Of a stretch of 6,832 bases of DNA, positions 1 to 5,285 are shown in pieces. Position numbers and translations under genes: made by a program. The notes beneath the pieces are model-generated. The model was not told the origin of the DNA. It saw only the letters and a program-made list of their open reading frames with translations, and made no database searches. The stretch's first letter is position 1, and each line of letters begins with the position of its first letter. This stretch comes from Candidatus Saccharimonadota bacterium (GTDB taxonomy: Bacteria; Patescibacteriota; Saccharimonadia; Saccharimonadales; Saccharimonadaceae), in contig JAGQND010000042.1 in NCBI GenBank assembly GCA_020428265.1, positions 1-6,832 of the forward strand, in the 5' to 3' direction.

Positions 1-283
1 GCGTAACCTGACGTATGCGCTGATCGGTGACAATATACAAGGTGTAGTACCACATAAGAAAATGATACAAAAATAATAGTAAACCGAGTGTAAGACCTAT
101 GACCGGAGAAAGATACACCTTGAGCTCTGTAGGCCATATAAACACTGGTATAGAGGAAATAACAAAAGGCAACGCCAAGAGGTAGAACCCTTTTCGCATC
201 GCAATTATATGTCTGCGAAATACGAAAAGTAATTCTTCTCCGTCACGTTGCCCGTCAAAATCTAGCTGAACCTTTTTACCCAT
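1..283 (-). CDS. Membrane protein, probable bacterial PH-domain family (C-terminus cut by window edge)
   Basis: Reading the minus strand from the ATG at 283 gives 94 codons open to the window edge, so the C-terminal part is missing. Residues 1-30 are polar and basic (start MGKKVQLDFDGQRDGEE, then FRRHIIAMRKG). Two hydrophobic segments follow at about 32-48 and 54-76, separated by a short WPTELK turn. The visible end, WYYTLYIVTDQRIRQVT, resembles the first strand of membrane-anchored bacterial PH domains (bPH2/YdbT type), which typically read WY-x-x-x-YI-T-D-R-R-I. If so, it is an inner-membrane protein of unknown role with a cytoplasmic PH-like domain. No Shine-Dalgarno is visible; a -10-like box six bases before the ATG suggests a leaderless mRNA. 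The tRNA gene lies 15 bases upstream on the same strand. The family call rests on a short stretch; that the gene is real and membrane-bound is much surer. Confidence 0.72.
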   Translation of the reverse strand, partial: MGKKVQLDFDGQRDGEELLFVFRRHIIAMRKGFYLLALPFVISSIPVFIWPTELKVYLSPVIGLTLGLLLFLYHFLMWYYTLYIVTDQRIRQVT

Positions 284-289
284 AGTTCT

Positions 290-295
290 ATTTTA
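290..295 (-). promoter_or_regulatory. Possible -10 box for leaderless transcription of the PH-domain gene
   Basis: The minus strand reads TAAAAT, then AGAACT, then the ATG at 283. A -10 ending six bases before the start codon would put +1 on the A of the ATG. The box starts only three bases after the tRNA CCA end. No convincing -35 was found, because that stretch lies inside the tRNA gene. Processing of a joint tRNA-mRNA transcript would be an alternative source of this mRNA. Confidence 0.38.
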
Positions 296-298
296 CCA

Positions 299-375
299 TG
301 GTACCCCGGGCAGGAGTCGAACCTGCAACCTTATCCTTAGGACGGATCTGCTCTATCCAATTGAGCTACCGAGGC
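299..375 (-). tRNA. tRNA-Arg (anticodon CCU), CCA end encoded
   Basis: The minus strand folds into a full cloverleaf. The acceptor arm is GCCTCGG with CCGGGGT, and the D arm is GCTC-AATTGGATA-GAGC. The anticodon arm is GATCC-GTCCTAA-GGATA, with CCT at positions 34-36 after the invariant T33. The T arm is GCAGG-TTCGACT-CCTGC. The discriminator base is A at 302, followed by a genome-encoded CCA at 301-299. The anticodon reads AGG, so this is an arginine tRNA, and the loop TCCTAA matches other bacterial tRNA-Arg(CCU). Odd points are a G1-U72 pair, a T4-G69 wobble and a G27-A43 mismatch at the top of the anticodon stem. It lies between ndk upstream and the PH-domain gene downstream, on the same strand. 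No attachment-site duplication of its 3' end was seen in the window. Confidence 0.95.
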
Positions 376-384
376 ATTGGCTAT

Positions 385-413
385 ATTTTAACAGATTTAC
401 CCCTAGGGGTCTA
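385..413 (-). promoter_or_regulatory. Probable promoter of tRNA-Arg
   Basis: The minus strand has TAGACC at 413-408 (four of six matches to TTGACA), a 17-base spacer, and TAAAAT at 390-385 (five of six matches to TATAAT). Predicted +1 falls near 378, a few bases before the mature tRNA 5' end at 375. The spacing is ideal, but the region is AT-rich apart from the palindrome that overlaps the -35 and spacer. Confidence 0.5.
399..410. repeat. Perfect 12-bp palindrome between ndk and tRNA-Arg
   Basis: ACCCCTAGGGGT is its own reverse complement. It starts four bases after the ndk stop codon and covers part of the -35 and spacer of the proposed tRNA promoter. As RNA it could fold into a short GC-rich hairpin (ACCC/GGGT with a CTAG loop). 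The following bases on the minus strand, AAATCTGTTAAAAT, are not a good U-tract, so an intrinsic terminator for ndk is possible but weak. A protein-binding site is the other option. Confidence 0.55.
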
Positions 414-414
414 A

Positions 415-921
415 TTATCGAATAAACTTATCGCTAGGTTTTTCGTATTCGTAAATTTCACTCTCGGCGAACCAGTGAGCAATTTCCTGCTCAGCATCTG
501 CTTCGTCGCCACTTGCGTGGATAAGGTTCGGTATGCCCTTTTCTTGCGAATCAGCGTAGCCAAAGCTCATGTGTGAATAATCACCACGGATAGTACCAGG
601 GTCTGCAGACTTAGGCTCAGTAGCACCTACAAGTTTACGTACAAGCGCAATCGCCTCTACTCCCTCAAATACAATCGCAATCACAGGGCCAGACACCATA
701 AGTTTCATAGTTACATCAAATGCATGCTCGCCACGACGTGAAATCATTTTACCAATATCTTCGTAGTGCTTGCGGTAGTGATCTTCATCCGGTGAGATCA
801 TCTTAGTTGCCACAATTTTGAGTCCTACGCGTTCGAAACGAGACAAAATCTCGCCCACAACTCCGCGCTGCACCGCATCAGGTTTAAACAATACTAATGT
901 ACGTTGTATTTCGTTTGCCAT
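415..921 (-). CDS. ndk: Nucleoside diphosphate kinase, long form
   Basis: This cytoplasmic enzyme moves the gamma-phosphate of ATP onto other nucleoside diphosphates through a phospho-histidine, balancing NTP and dNTP pools. The family signature is complete: RTLVLFKPDAVQRG at the N-terminus (Lys13), Tyr53 in the HY motif, Arg95 and Thr101 in VRKLVGATEP, Arg112 in GTIRGD, and active-site His135 in PNLIHASGD, followed by Ser137 and Glu146 of the AEQEI helix. The protein has 168 residues against about 135-155 for most bacterial relatives. The extra length lies in the loop after Tyr53, in a stretch of about 10 residues just before the active histidine (SHMSFGYADSQEKG), and in a longer acidic C-terminus. 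The usual HxSD reads HASGD, with a glycine where aspartate is normal. The start is fixed by AAGGAG five bases upstream of the ATG. It is probably monocistronic, divergent from the recombinase, with tRNA-Arg downstream. Confidence 0.97.
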   Translation of the reverse strand: MANEIQRTLVLFKPDAVQRGVVGEILSRFERVGLKIVATKMISPDEDHYRKHYEDIGKMISRRGEHAFDVTMKLMVSGPVIAIVFEGVEAIALVRKLVGATEPKSADPGTIRGDYSHMSFGYADSQEKGIPNLIHASGDEADAEQEIAHWFAESEIYEYEKPSDKFIR

Positions 922-926
922 TTTTT

Positions 927-950
927 CTCCTTATTCTTCTCTATATTGTA
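927..950 (-). promoter_or_regulatory. ndk ribosome binding site and -10 box
   Basis: On the minus strand TACAAT at 950-945 is a good -10 hexamer. Predicted +1 is near 938, giving an untranslated leader of roughly 17 bases that contains AAGGAG at 932-927, five bases before the ATG. No clear -35 is seen; the upstream stretch is an A/T-rich run (951-966). This is the clearest Shine-Dalgarno in the left part of the window and contrasts with the recombinase and PH-domain genes, which have none. Confidence 0.55.
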
Positions 951-982
951 ACAAAATTAAATTTTTTATACAGTGCTACACT

Positions 983-1011
983 TTGGCTTGCCGCGCTATT
1001 TGAGTTATGCT
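983..1011 (+). promoter_or_regulatory. Probable promoter of the tyrosine recombinase, giving a leaderless mRNA
   Basis: TTGGCT at 983-988, a 17-base spacer and TATGCT at 1006-1011 form a moderate sigma-70-type promoter (four of six matches in each box). Six bases after the -10 comes the A of the ATG at 1018, so transcription would start at the start codon itself. An alternative -10, TATTAT at 1012-1017, would put +1 inside the gene. Confidence 0.5.
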
Positions 1012-1017
1012 TATTAT

Positions 1018-1947
1018 ATGTATCTGTCCGAACTAATTACTGACTACATAGAGCACCTAGAAGTCGAGGGTGGCCGAGCTATTAAAACCACCGAAAACTA
1101 CCGACTATATCTAGAAAGGTTTTTAGAATTCGCCGACGACATAGAAGTAAGTAAAATAACATCAGAAACTGTACGCAAATATCGCCTGTGGCTCAACCGC
1201 TATAAAAACTTCAACAACGAAGAGCTGTCGACCATCACCCAAGGCTACCACCTCATTGCCCTACGCGGGTTTTTACACTACTTAGCAAATCGTGACATAC
1301 CAAGTCTTAATTCCGACAAAATAATCTTGCCCAAAACAGCTCGTAAACAGGTTACATTCCTATACAAAGACGAAATCGACCGTATGCTTGCGCAAGTAAA
1401 TACCAGTGACGAAAAGGGACTACGTGATATGGCCATACTCATACTACTATTCTCAAGTGGCCTACGTGTGTCTGAGCTAGTAGGACTAGACCGCGACCAC
1501 GTGAACACCAAACGACGCGAATTTATGGTACGCGGTAAGGGCCAAAAAGACCGACCTGTATTTATAAGTGAATCAGCTGCCAGTATAATAGAAGATTACC
1601 TACAGACCCGCTCAGACAGCCTAGACCCGCTTTTTATAAGCTACAGCCGCAACGTCAGCCCTGATAACTCAGGAGACTACAGACGGCTTACAGCACGTAG
1701 TGTGCAGCGAATTATATCGTTCTATGCCCGCATGGCTGGCATCACCAAGCATGTAAGCCCCCACACCATGCGCCACAGCTACGCCACTGATCTACTTATG
1801 AACGGAGCCGACCTGCGCTCAGTGCAGTCTATGCTCGGACACAGTAATATAAGCACTACGCAAGTATACACTCATGTCACAGACGAGCATTTACGTGAAG
1901 TATACGAACGTTTTCATAGCGAAAACACCGAAGCAGCAGCAGCCTAG
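1018..1947 (+). CDS. XerC/XerD-like tyrosine recombinase
   Basis: This is a site-specific tyrosine recombinase, 309 residues from the ATG at 1018 (E. coli XerD has 298). The N-terminal core-binding domain spans about 3-95 (YLSELITDYIEHLEVEGGRA, then the TTENYRLYLERFLEF helix). The catalytic domain spans about 110-295 and has every active residue: Arg150 in SSGLRVSEL, Lys174 in RGKGQKDR, His249 and Arg252 in SPHTMRHSYAT, His275 in MLGHSNISTTQ, and nucleophile Tyr284 in VYTHV. The spacing nearly equals that of XerD, so resolution of chromosome dimers at a dif site is the likely job; integrase of a mobile element is less likely because the neighbours are ordinary. A GTG at 973 would add 15 residues, but it lacks a Shine-Dalgarno, its extension is unlike the family, and it overlaps the promoter. 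The protein ends in EAAAA, encoded by a GCA repeat. Its stop overlaps that of the convergent pilin gene. Confidence 0.93.
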   Translation: MYLSELITDYIEHLEVEGGRAIKTTENYRLYLERFLEFADDIEVSKITSETVRKYRLWLNRYKNFNNEELSTITQGYHLIALRGFLHYLANRDIPSLNSDKIILPKTARKQVTFLYKDEIDRMLAQVNTSDEKGLRDMAILILLFSSGLRVSELVGLDRDHVNTKRREFMVRGKGQKDRPVFISESAASIIEDYLQTRSDSLDPLFISYSRNVSPDNSGDYRRLTARSVQRIISFYARMAGITKHVSPHTMRHSYATDLLMNGADLRSVQSMLGHSNISTTQVYTHVTDEHLREVYERFHSENTEAAAA

Positions 1948-3149
1948 TAACTGCAAGTACCAGCTACGTAATCATCTGGGTTGTCGGTAATCAAGAATGT
2001 TTTACACAAGCTACCAGATATATCCACAGCAGACTCAGCGGCAGGTATACTACTACCGTCTAACTCAACACGACTACGCACACGTCGAAATAAATCATTC
2101 GCACGCCCGGTAGAGTCTATAGCTGGCTGCACTGCACTAAAATGAACCGGACTATTAGTTTCACTCTGCATACTAACCCTAAATGAGGTTTTTTGATTGT
2201 ACATAGGTGTTACGCGCAAATAAGCATGCCTATCTTCAAGATTGGTGACGCCAATAGGCTTAGGTATCTTAAGCACAGCCTTACAGGCATACTGCCTATC
2301 GGCACTTATAGACGTAAAGGTTTTTACGCACCCAGCAGGCTGCAATAAATCGCTGCTTTTATCTCTACGCGACAGCCCCATATCTATCGTTGCCGTCTCA
2401 ACACCAATCGGGTACAAAAATACTGAACTATTATTACTATCTTGACCATCATTGTTATTGAAACTAGACAAATTAAACTCATTGCCATACTGTATCAACT
2501 GAACCCTCATAAGTGCAGGCTTGTTAAGTGGCCAATTTGCAAGCTTAGGTAGACCACCTGAAACATCATTACCTACATCTATAGATATACCTTTATCTGA
2601 CTTTGGCTTAGAAGAATCTTCCTGGAAATCAGACTGCGAGAACCACTCTAACGTGACTGTATCAAATGGTATATCAGACTTAAGCGGTACAACATGTGAG
2701 GTATTTTCTGACAGCTCACCCACAAAATCATCGGTATCAAGCTGAACTTTCACGCATGTATACGCTTGGTTGAGCACTGTGTCACCCTCGGACTGCTTTA
2801 CCATTACCTCTTTATCGTCTGGAGACCCGGCTATACCAGCTTTTTGTATGGTGTCACACTTCTGACTGTTCAAAGCCGCCAAAAGCTCATTACACTCACT
2901 AGTGCCTACAGCATCGCCCTCGCCTACACAGTGATTTCTATATATAACTATCGCGCGCTTAGCATCTTCCACGCCTGCATTGGCTGAGTCGAGTGCACTC
3001 TTAGATAAATCAGAAGTAGTAGCCTGGGCTTGATTTAAGATCATAATCCTTACAAAAGACACAGCTACCGTTGTGATAAAAAGCGCCGAAAATATCACCA
3101 AAAACAACGATACTGCACCACTTTCATTCCTTTTATAATCTACGCTCAT
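1944..3149 (-). CDS. Large PilX/GspK-like minor pilin
   Basis: This 401-residue protein is the last gene of the pilus operon. The short basic N-terminus ends in KRNESG, followed by AVSLFLVIFSALFITTVAVS, a single hydrophobic helix at 12-37. This matches a type III prepilin signal with cleavage after Gly11. The fifth mature residue is Phe16 and not glutamate, as expected for GspK-class pilins that cap the tip. The next stretch, SKSALDSANAGVEDAKRA, resembles the PilX_N pattern (AFQAAEAGLRDAE). The ectodomain is big for this class, has eight cysteines (74, 86, 98, 132, 274, 289, 382, 399) and an Asn/Asp/Ser-rich stretch at 231-242. A TTG three bases upstream is a possible start, but the ATG at 3149 is preferred. 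It overlaps the TGA of the PilW-like gene (TGATG), with AGGGGAG seven bases before it. The assignment rests on N-terminus, order and position; the ectodomain fold is not recognised. Confidence 0.8.
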   Translation of the reverse strand: MSVDYKRNESGAVSLFLVIFSALFITTVAVSFVRIMILNQAQATTSDLSKSALDSANAGVEDAKRAIVIYRNHCVGEGDAVGTSECNELLAALNSQKCDTIQKAGIAGSPDDKEVMVKQSEGDTVLNQAYTCVKVQLDTDDFVGELSENTSHVVPLKSDIPFDTVTLEWFSQSDFQEDSSKPKSDKGISIDVGNDVSGGLPKLANWPLNKPALMRVQLIQYGNEFNLSSFNNNDGQDSNNSSVFLYPIGVETATIDMGLSRRDKSSDLLQPAGCVKTFTSISADRQYACKAVLKIPKPIGVTNLEDRHAYLRVTPMYNQKTSFRVSMQSETNSPVHFSAVQPAIDSTGRANDLFRRVRSRVELDGSSIPAAESAVDISGSLCKTFLITDNPDDYVAGTCSY

Positions 3150-3871
3150 CAATCCGCTCCCCTGTTACCGGCCTGCGCCGTGAAATCAAATACGTTAACT
3201 GCACAAAAATTCTGTACTGAACTGTCATCGCTAGGTGGCTTACATGTTACATCCATAGTATCTAAAGTTTTGTCTCGGTTGTGGTCTAGCGCGTCTTGAT
3301 TATTGGTACCTATTTCCATAATTATCCTATACAGAGCCTGCCCTGTAGTCGGATCGCTAGCCAGCTCTTTCACCTGAAAACTTTGTATTGCCAAGTCTGT
3401 ATCGCCACCCGCCAATAGTTCAGAAGCATTTTCCTTGATAATTTTCTTCTTTTGGTCTGCGCAATACTGAGCACCGTTATCACGAACTTTCACAAATCGT
3501 ATAGTATCCGTACTAGTATCGTACACATTTATAGGACTATCTATAGAGCGGCCGTAATTCCATATATAGCTATATGCACCGGTACAAAACCTGCCACCAT
3601 CTGGAGCATCTTCACTCACGCCAGCGTTACGCTGATTCCAAAACATACCGTTGAGAGAAAATGGCGAACTACCACTAAGAGTTTGACGGATATCAGTAGC
3701 TATTGCGCGCCCCGCTTGATCTACCGACTTCATAGTCAAGCCTTTGTTATATATACTACTAAGTTGTATTACCGTCATAGCTATAATAAGTAACAATATA
3801 GACACAAAAGTCATAGCTAATAGCAACTCTATAAGTGTAAAACCTTGTTCTTTTTTAGCCACGTGGTTCAT
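3149..3871 (-). CDS. PilW/GspJ-like minor pilin
   Basis: This 240-residue prepilin has a textbook type III signal: MNHVAKKEQG, then FTLIELLLAMTFVSILLLII. Cleavage is predicted after Gly10, the first mature residue is Phe, and Glu15 is the +5 glutamate. The transmembrane and assembly helix covers about 11-38. The ectodomain has four cysteines (96, 137, 210, 223) and ends in NFCAVNVFDFTAQAGNRGAD. Residues 196-207 (DHNRDKTLDTMD) fit an EF-hand-like calcium loop with D1, N3, D5, T7, D9 and D12. The start overlaps the end of the PilV-like gene by 17 bases, with GTGAGG four bases before the ATG, and the TGA stop overlaps the next ATG. Order and size fit the GspJ/PilW slot of an H-I-J-K tip complex. 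The slot is inferred from order; that it is a pilin is clear from the sequence. Confidence 0.87.
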   Translation of the reverse strand: MNHVAKKEQGFTLIELLLAMTFVSILLLIIAMTVIQLSSIYNKGLTMKSVDQAGRAIATDIRQTLSGSSPFSLNGMFWNQRNAGVSEDAPDGGRFCTGAYSYIWNYGRSIDSPINVYDTSTDTIRFVKVRDNGAQYCADQKKKIIKENASELLAGGDTDLAIQSFQVKELASDPTTGQALYRIIMEIGTNNQDALDHNRDKTLDTMDVTCKPPSDDSSVQNFCAVNVFDFTAQAGNRGAD

Positions 3872-4526
3872 AAAGCCTCACAATCGTACCCATAGTTAAC
3901 GGTGTTGACAAGCCAGGACTGAGCCAGCATGCGCGTATATGAAAATCATAAAACCCAGGTCGCTTAGCAGAATCATTCTTAATATCCTTTTCACTATCTG
4001 TAGTAGTGTCCGGCCATCTTACGGCTTGTATCCATATACCTTCAGGTGTAGGCGGCTGCGTATCATTTCGGGGATCATAGCGTATCATAGGGTACGTCAA
4101 AGCATCCTGTATACCGCGTAATATCGGCGTTTGACCACCATCTACGCCCCTGGTGGCGTCAAAATTCAGTTTGGTAGTATCAAGTGCAAACACATCACTG
4201 CCGGGGTAATGACACTTCGCACCATCTGATATATCGCCGTACTTCTGCAAACTATCAGATTTTATAGCATTTTCTTCAATAACTTGCTTCCATGCCTCAG
4301 TTGCCCTACCATTCTTGCCGTAGTCAGCTATGTACGCATGGTTTAAGTACCTTAAAGCATCTGCCTGGGCATCTATCTGCTCTCTTACCAAACCTATTTC
4401 AAGAGAACGCTGGGCCATAGCCGTGCCTTGATTCATAAGCGAAAGCCCACCAATAGACACAAGGCTAAATATTGTTATAGCAAATAATACCTCTATAATA
4501 GTATCGCCGCGGTCATTCCTAGCCAT
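3855..4526 (-). CDS. PilV/GspI-like minor pilin with Asp at +1
   Basis: This prepilin has 223 residues. The N-terminus reads MARNDRG, then DTIIEVLFAITIFSLVSIGG. Cleavage after Gly7 leaves Asp8 as the first mature residue, where Phe or Met is usual; Glu12 is the normal +5 glutamate. The EVLFAI pattern is typical of PilV/GspI. The ectodomain has two cysteines (105, 200), a Pro/Asp-rich loop near 150-163 (DPRNDTQPPTPEG) and a C-terminal stretch GFYDFHIRACW followed by TIVRLYEP. The ATG overlaps the end of the FimT-like gene by eight bases (ATGGCTAG), and GAGGTG four bases upstream provides a ribosome binding site. It lies second in the four minor pilin genes, which is the GspI/PilV position. It may pair with the PilW-like protein at the base of the tip, by analogy with GspI-GspJ. 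Confidence 0.85.
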   Translation of the reverse strand: MARNDRGDTIIEVLFAITIFSLVSIGGLSLMNQGTAMAQRSLEIGLVREQIDAQADALRYLNHAYIADYGKNGRATEAWKQVIEENAIKSDSLQKYGDISDGAKCHYPGSDVFALDTTKLNFDATRGVDGGQTPILRGIQDALTYPMIRYDPRNDTQPPTPEGIWIQAVRWPDTTTDSEKDIKNDSAKRPGFYDFHIRACWLSPGLSTPLTMGTIVRLYEPRG

Positions 4527-5253
4527 TACACACCTCGTCTGTTTGGTCTATGGCCACACCACTAGGCCCGGCTATACGCGAGTCAACAGCGACAGACATA
4601 GTCGGTATTGACCCTGTTTCACCTACGACACATCCCTTAACGGTACGGCCAGCATTTTCAACAGTAATCATGTCGCTAATTTTTACAGGAAACGGCTCTT
4701 CGGACACAAAGACTCTTATCAGCCCACTAACCGGCGACCTTAGTATAAGTGCGCTCATAGTCGATACCTCTTTATTTGGGCGCTGCAAAACAGTATTTAT
4801 GTCGAACGAGTTATCCGCCACTTCAAAATTTGTAATTTGCGGACTATACGATTTTAGAACATCGATATCAGATGTAGCACTCGAACTACTAGGCTCACGC
4901 CCCACTACACTGCCCGTATGCACCACCTTACCCTTTTCATTTACCTGTATATATCTACCCAGCAGCACACAAGGAGTTGTACCCCGAGCCTCACCATTAT
5001 CCACACCCACAGATGGCGCCACAGATCCATCTGGCTTACAATTCCAATTGTAGTCACGTTCGTTACGCGTATTTAACACTTCAGAATATTGATTTTGCAA
5101 AAAGTTGGCATATGTCGACACGGTATCTTTGTATTGCTGCTGAATAATATTACTGCTCACACCTACCATAAGTGCCGCAAATAGAGCACCTGTAATACCC
5201 AAAAAGAGCATAAGCTCAATTACAGTAAATCCACCCTCTTTCTCTCGTGCCAT
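4519..5253 (-). CDS. FimT/GspH-like minor pilin
   Basis: This 244-residue prepilin starts MAREKEGG, then FTVIELMLFLGITGALFAAL. Cleavage is predicted after Gly8, with Phe at +1 and Glu13 at +5; the hydrophobic helix runs to about residue 34. The ectodomain has four cysteines (72, 95, 208, 242), placed so that 72-95 and 208-242 could pair, with a Ser-rich linker at 121-127. The C-terminal half (ALILRSPVSGLIRVFVS, then a GCVV segment) recalls the beta-rich GspH/FimT fold, but I cannot prove that. It is first of the four overlapping minor pilin genes, 29 bases after pilD. No good Shine-Dalgarno precedes the ATG. An extended -10 box ends nine bases before the ATG and probably starts a nearly leaderless mRNA for the minor pilin set. 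Confidence 0.83.
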   Translation of the reverse strand: MAREKEGGFTVIELMLFLGITGALFAALMVGVSSNIIQQQYKDTVSTYANFLQNQYSEVLNTRNERDYNWNCKPDGSVAPSVGVDNGEARGTTPCVLLGRYIQVNEKGKVVHTGSVVGREPSSSSATSDIDVLKSYSPQITNFEVADNSFDINTVLQRPNKEVSTMSALILRSPVSGLIRVFVSEEPFPVKISDMITVENAGRTVKGCVVGETGSIPTMSVAVDSRIAGPSGVAIDQTDEVCNG

Positions 5254-5262
5254 TTCCGTTTA

Positions 5263-5271
5263 ATTATAGCA
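5263..5271 (-). promoter_or_regulatory. Extended -10 promoter for the minor pilin genes
   Basis: The minus strand reads TGCTATAAT, a perfect TATAAT with the TGn extension that can replace a -35. No -35 match is found 16-18 bases upstream. Expected +1 is near 5256, leaving a leader of only two to four bases before the ATG at 5253. It would let the four minor pilins be transcribed separately from the major pilin and pilD. Confidence 0.55.
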
Positions 5272-5285
5272 TAGTACTTATGCTA
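5267..5285. repeat. 7-bp inverted repeat overlapping the pilD stop and the internal promoter
   Basis: The plus strand reads TAGCATA-GTACT-TATGCTA: perfect 7-bp arms around a 5-base loop. On the coding (minus) strand the first arm begins with the TAG stop of pilD and the second arm runs into the extended -10. It could be an operator, or a hairpin at the 3' end of the pilA-pilD message. It lacks a U-tract and is AT-rich, so it is not a standard terminator. Confidence 0.55.

Noticed and set aside
973..1017. Upstream GTG start for the recombinase
   Set aside because: No Shine-Dalgarno, the added residues are unlike the family N-terminus, and the region contains the best promoter match.
299..1947. 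tRNA gene plus tyrosine recombinase as an integrated element
   Set aside because: The genes between them are housekeeping (ndk), the recombinase matches XerC/D in length and active-site spacing, and no repeat of the tRNA 3' end was seen.
3149..3152. TTG start at 3152 for the PilX-like gene
   Set aside because: The ATG three bases later overlaps the upstream TGA in the common TGATG form and has the better distance to AGGGGAG.
4550..5053. 167-codon open frame on the plus strand inside the FimT-like gene
   Set aside because: It is antisense to a clear prepilin gene, low in recognisable motifs, and lacks a Shine-Dalgarno; it is a shadow frame, as are the other plus-strand frames in 2240-6490.
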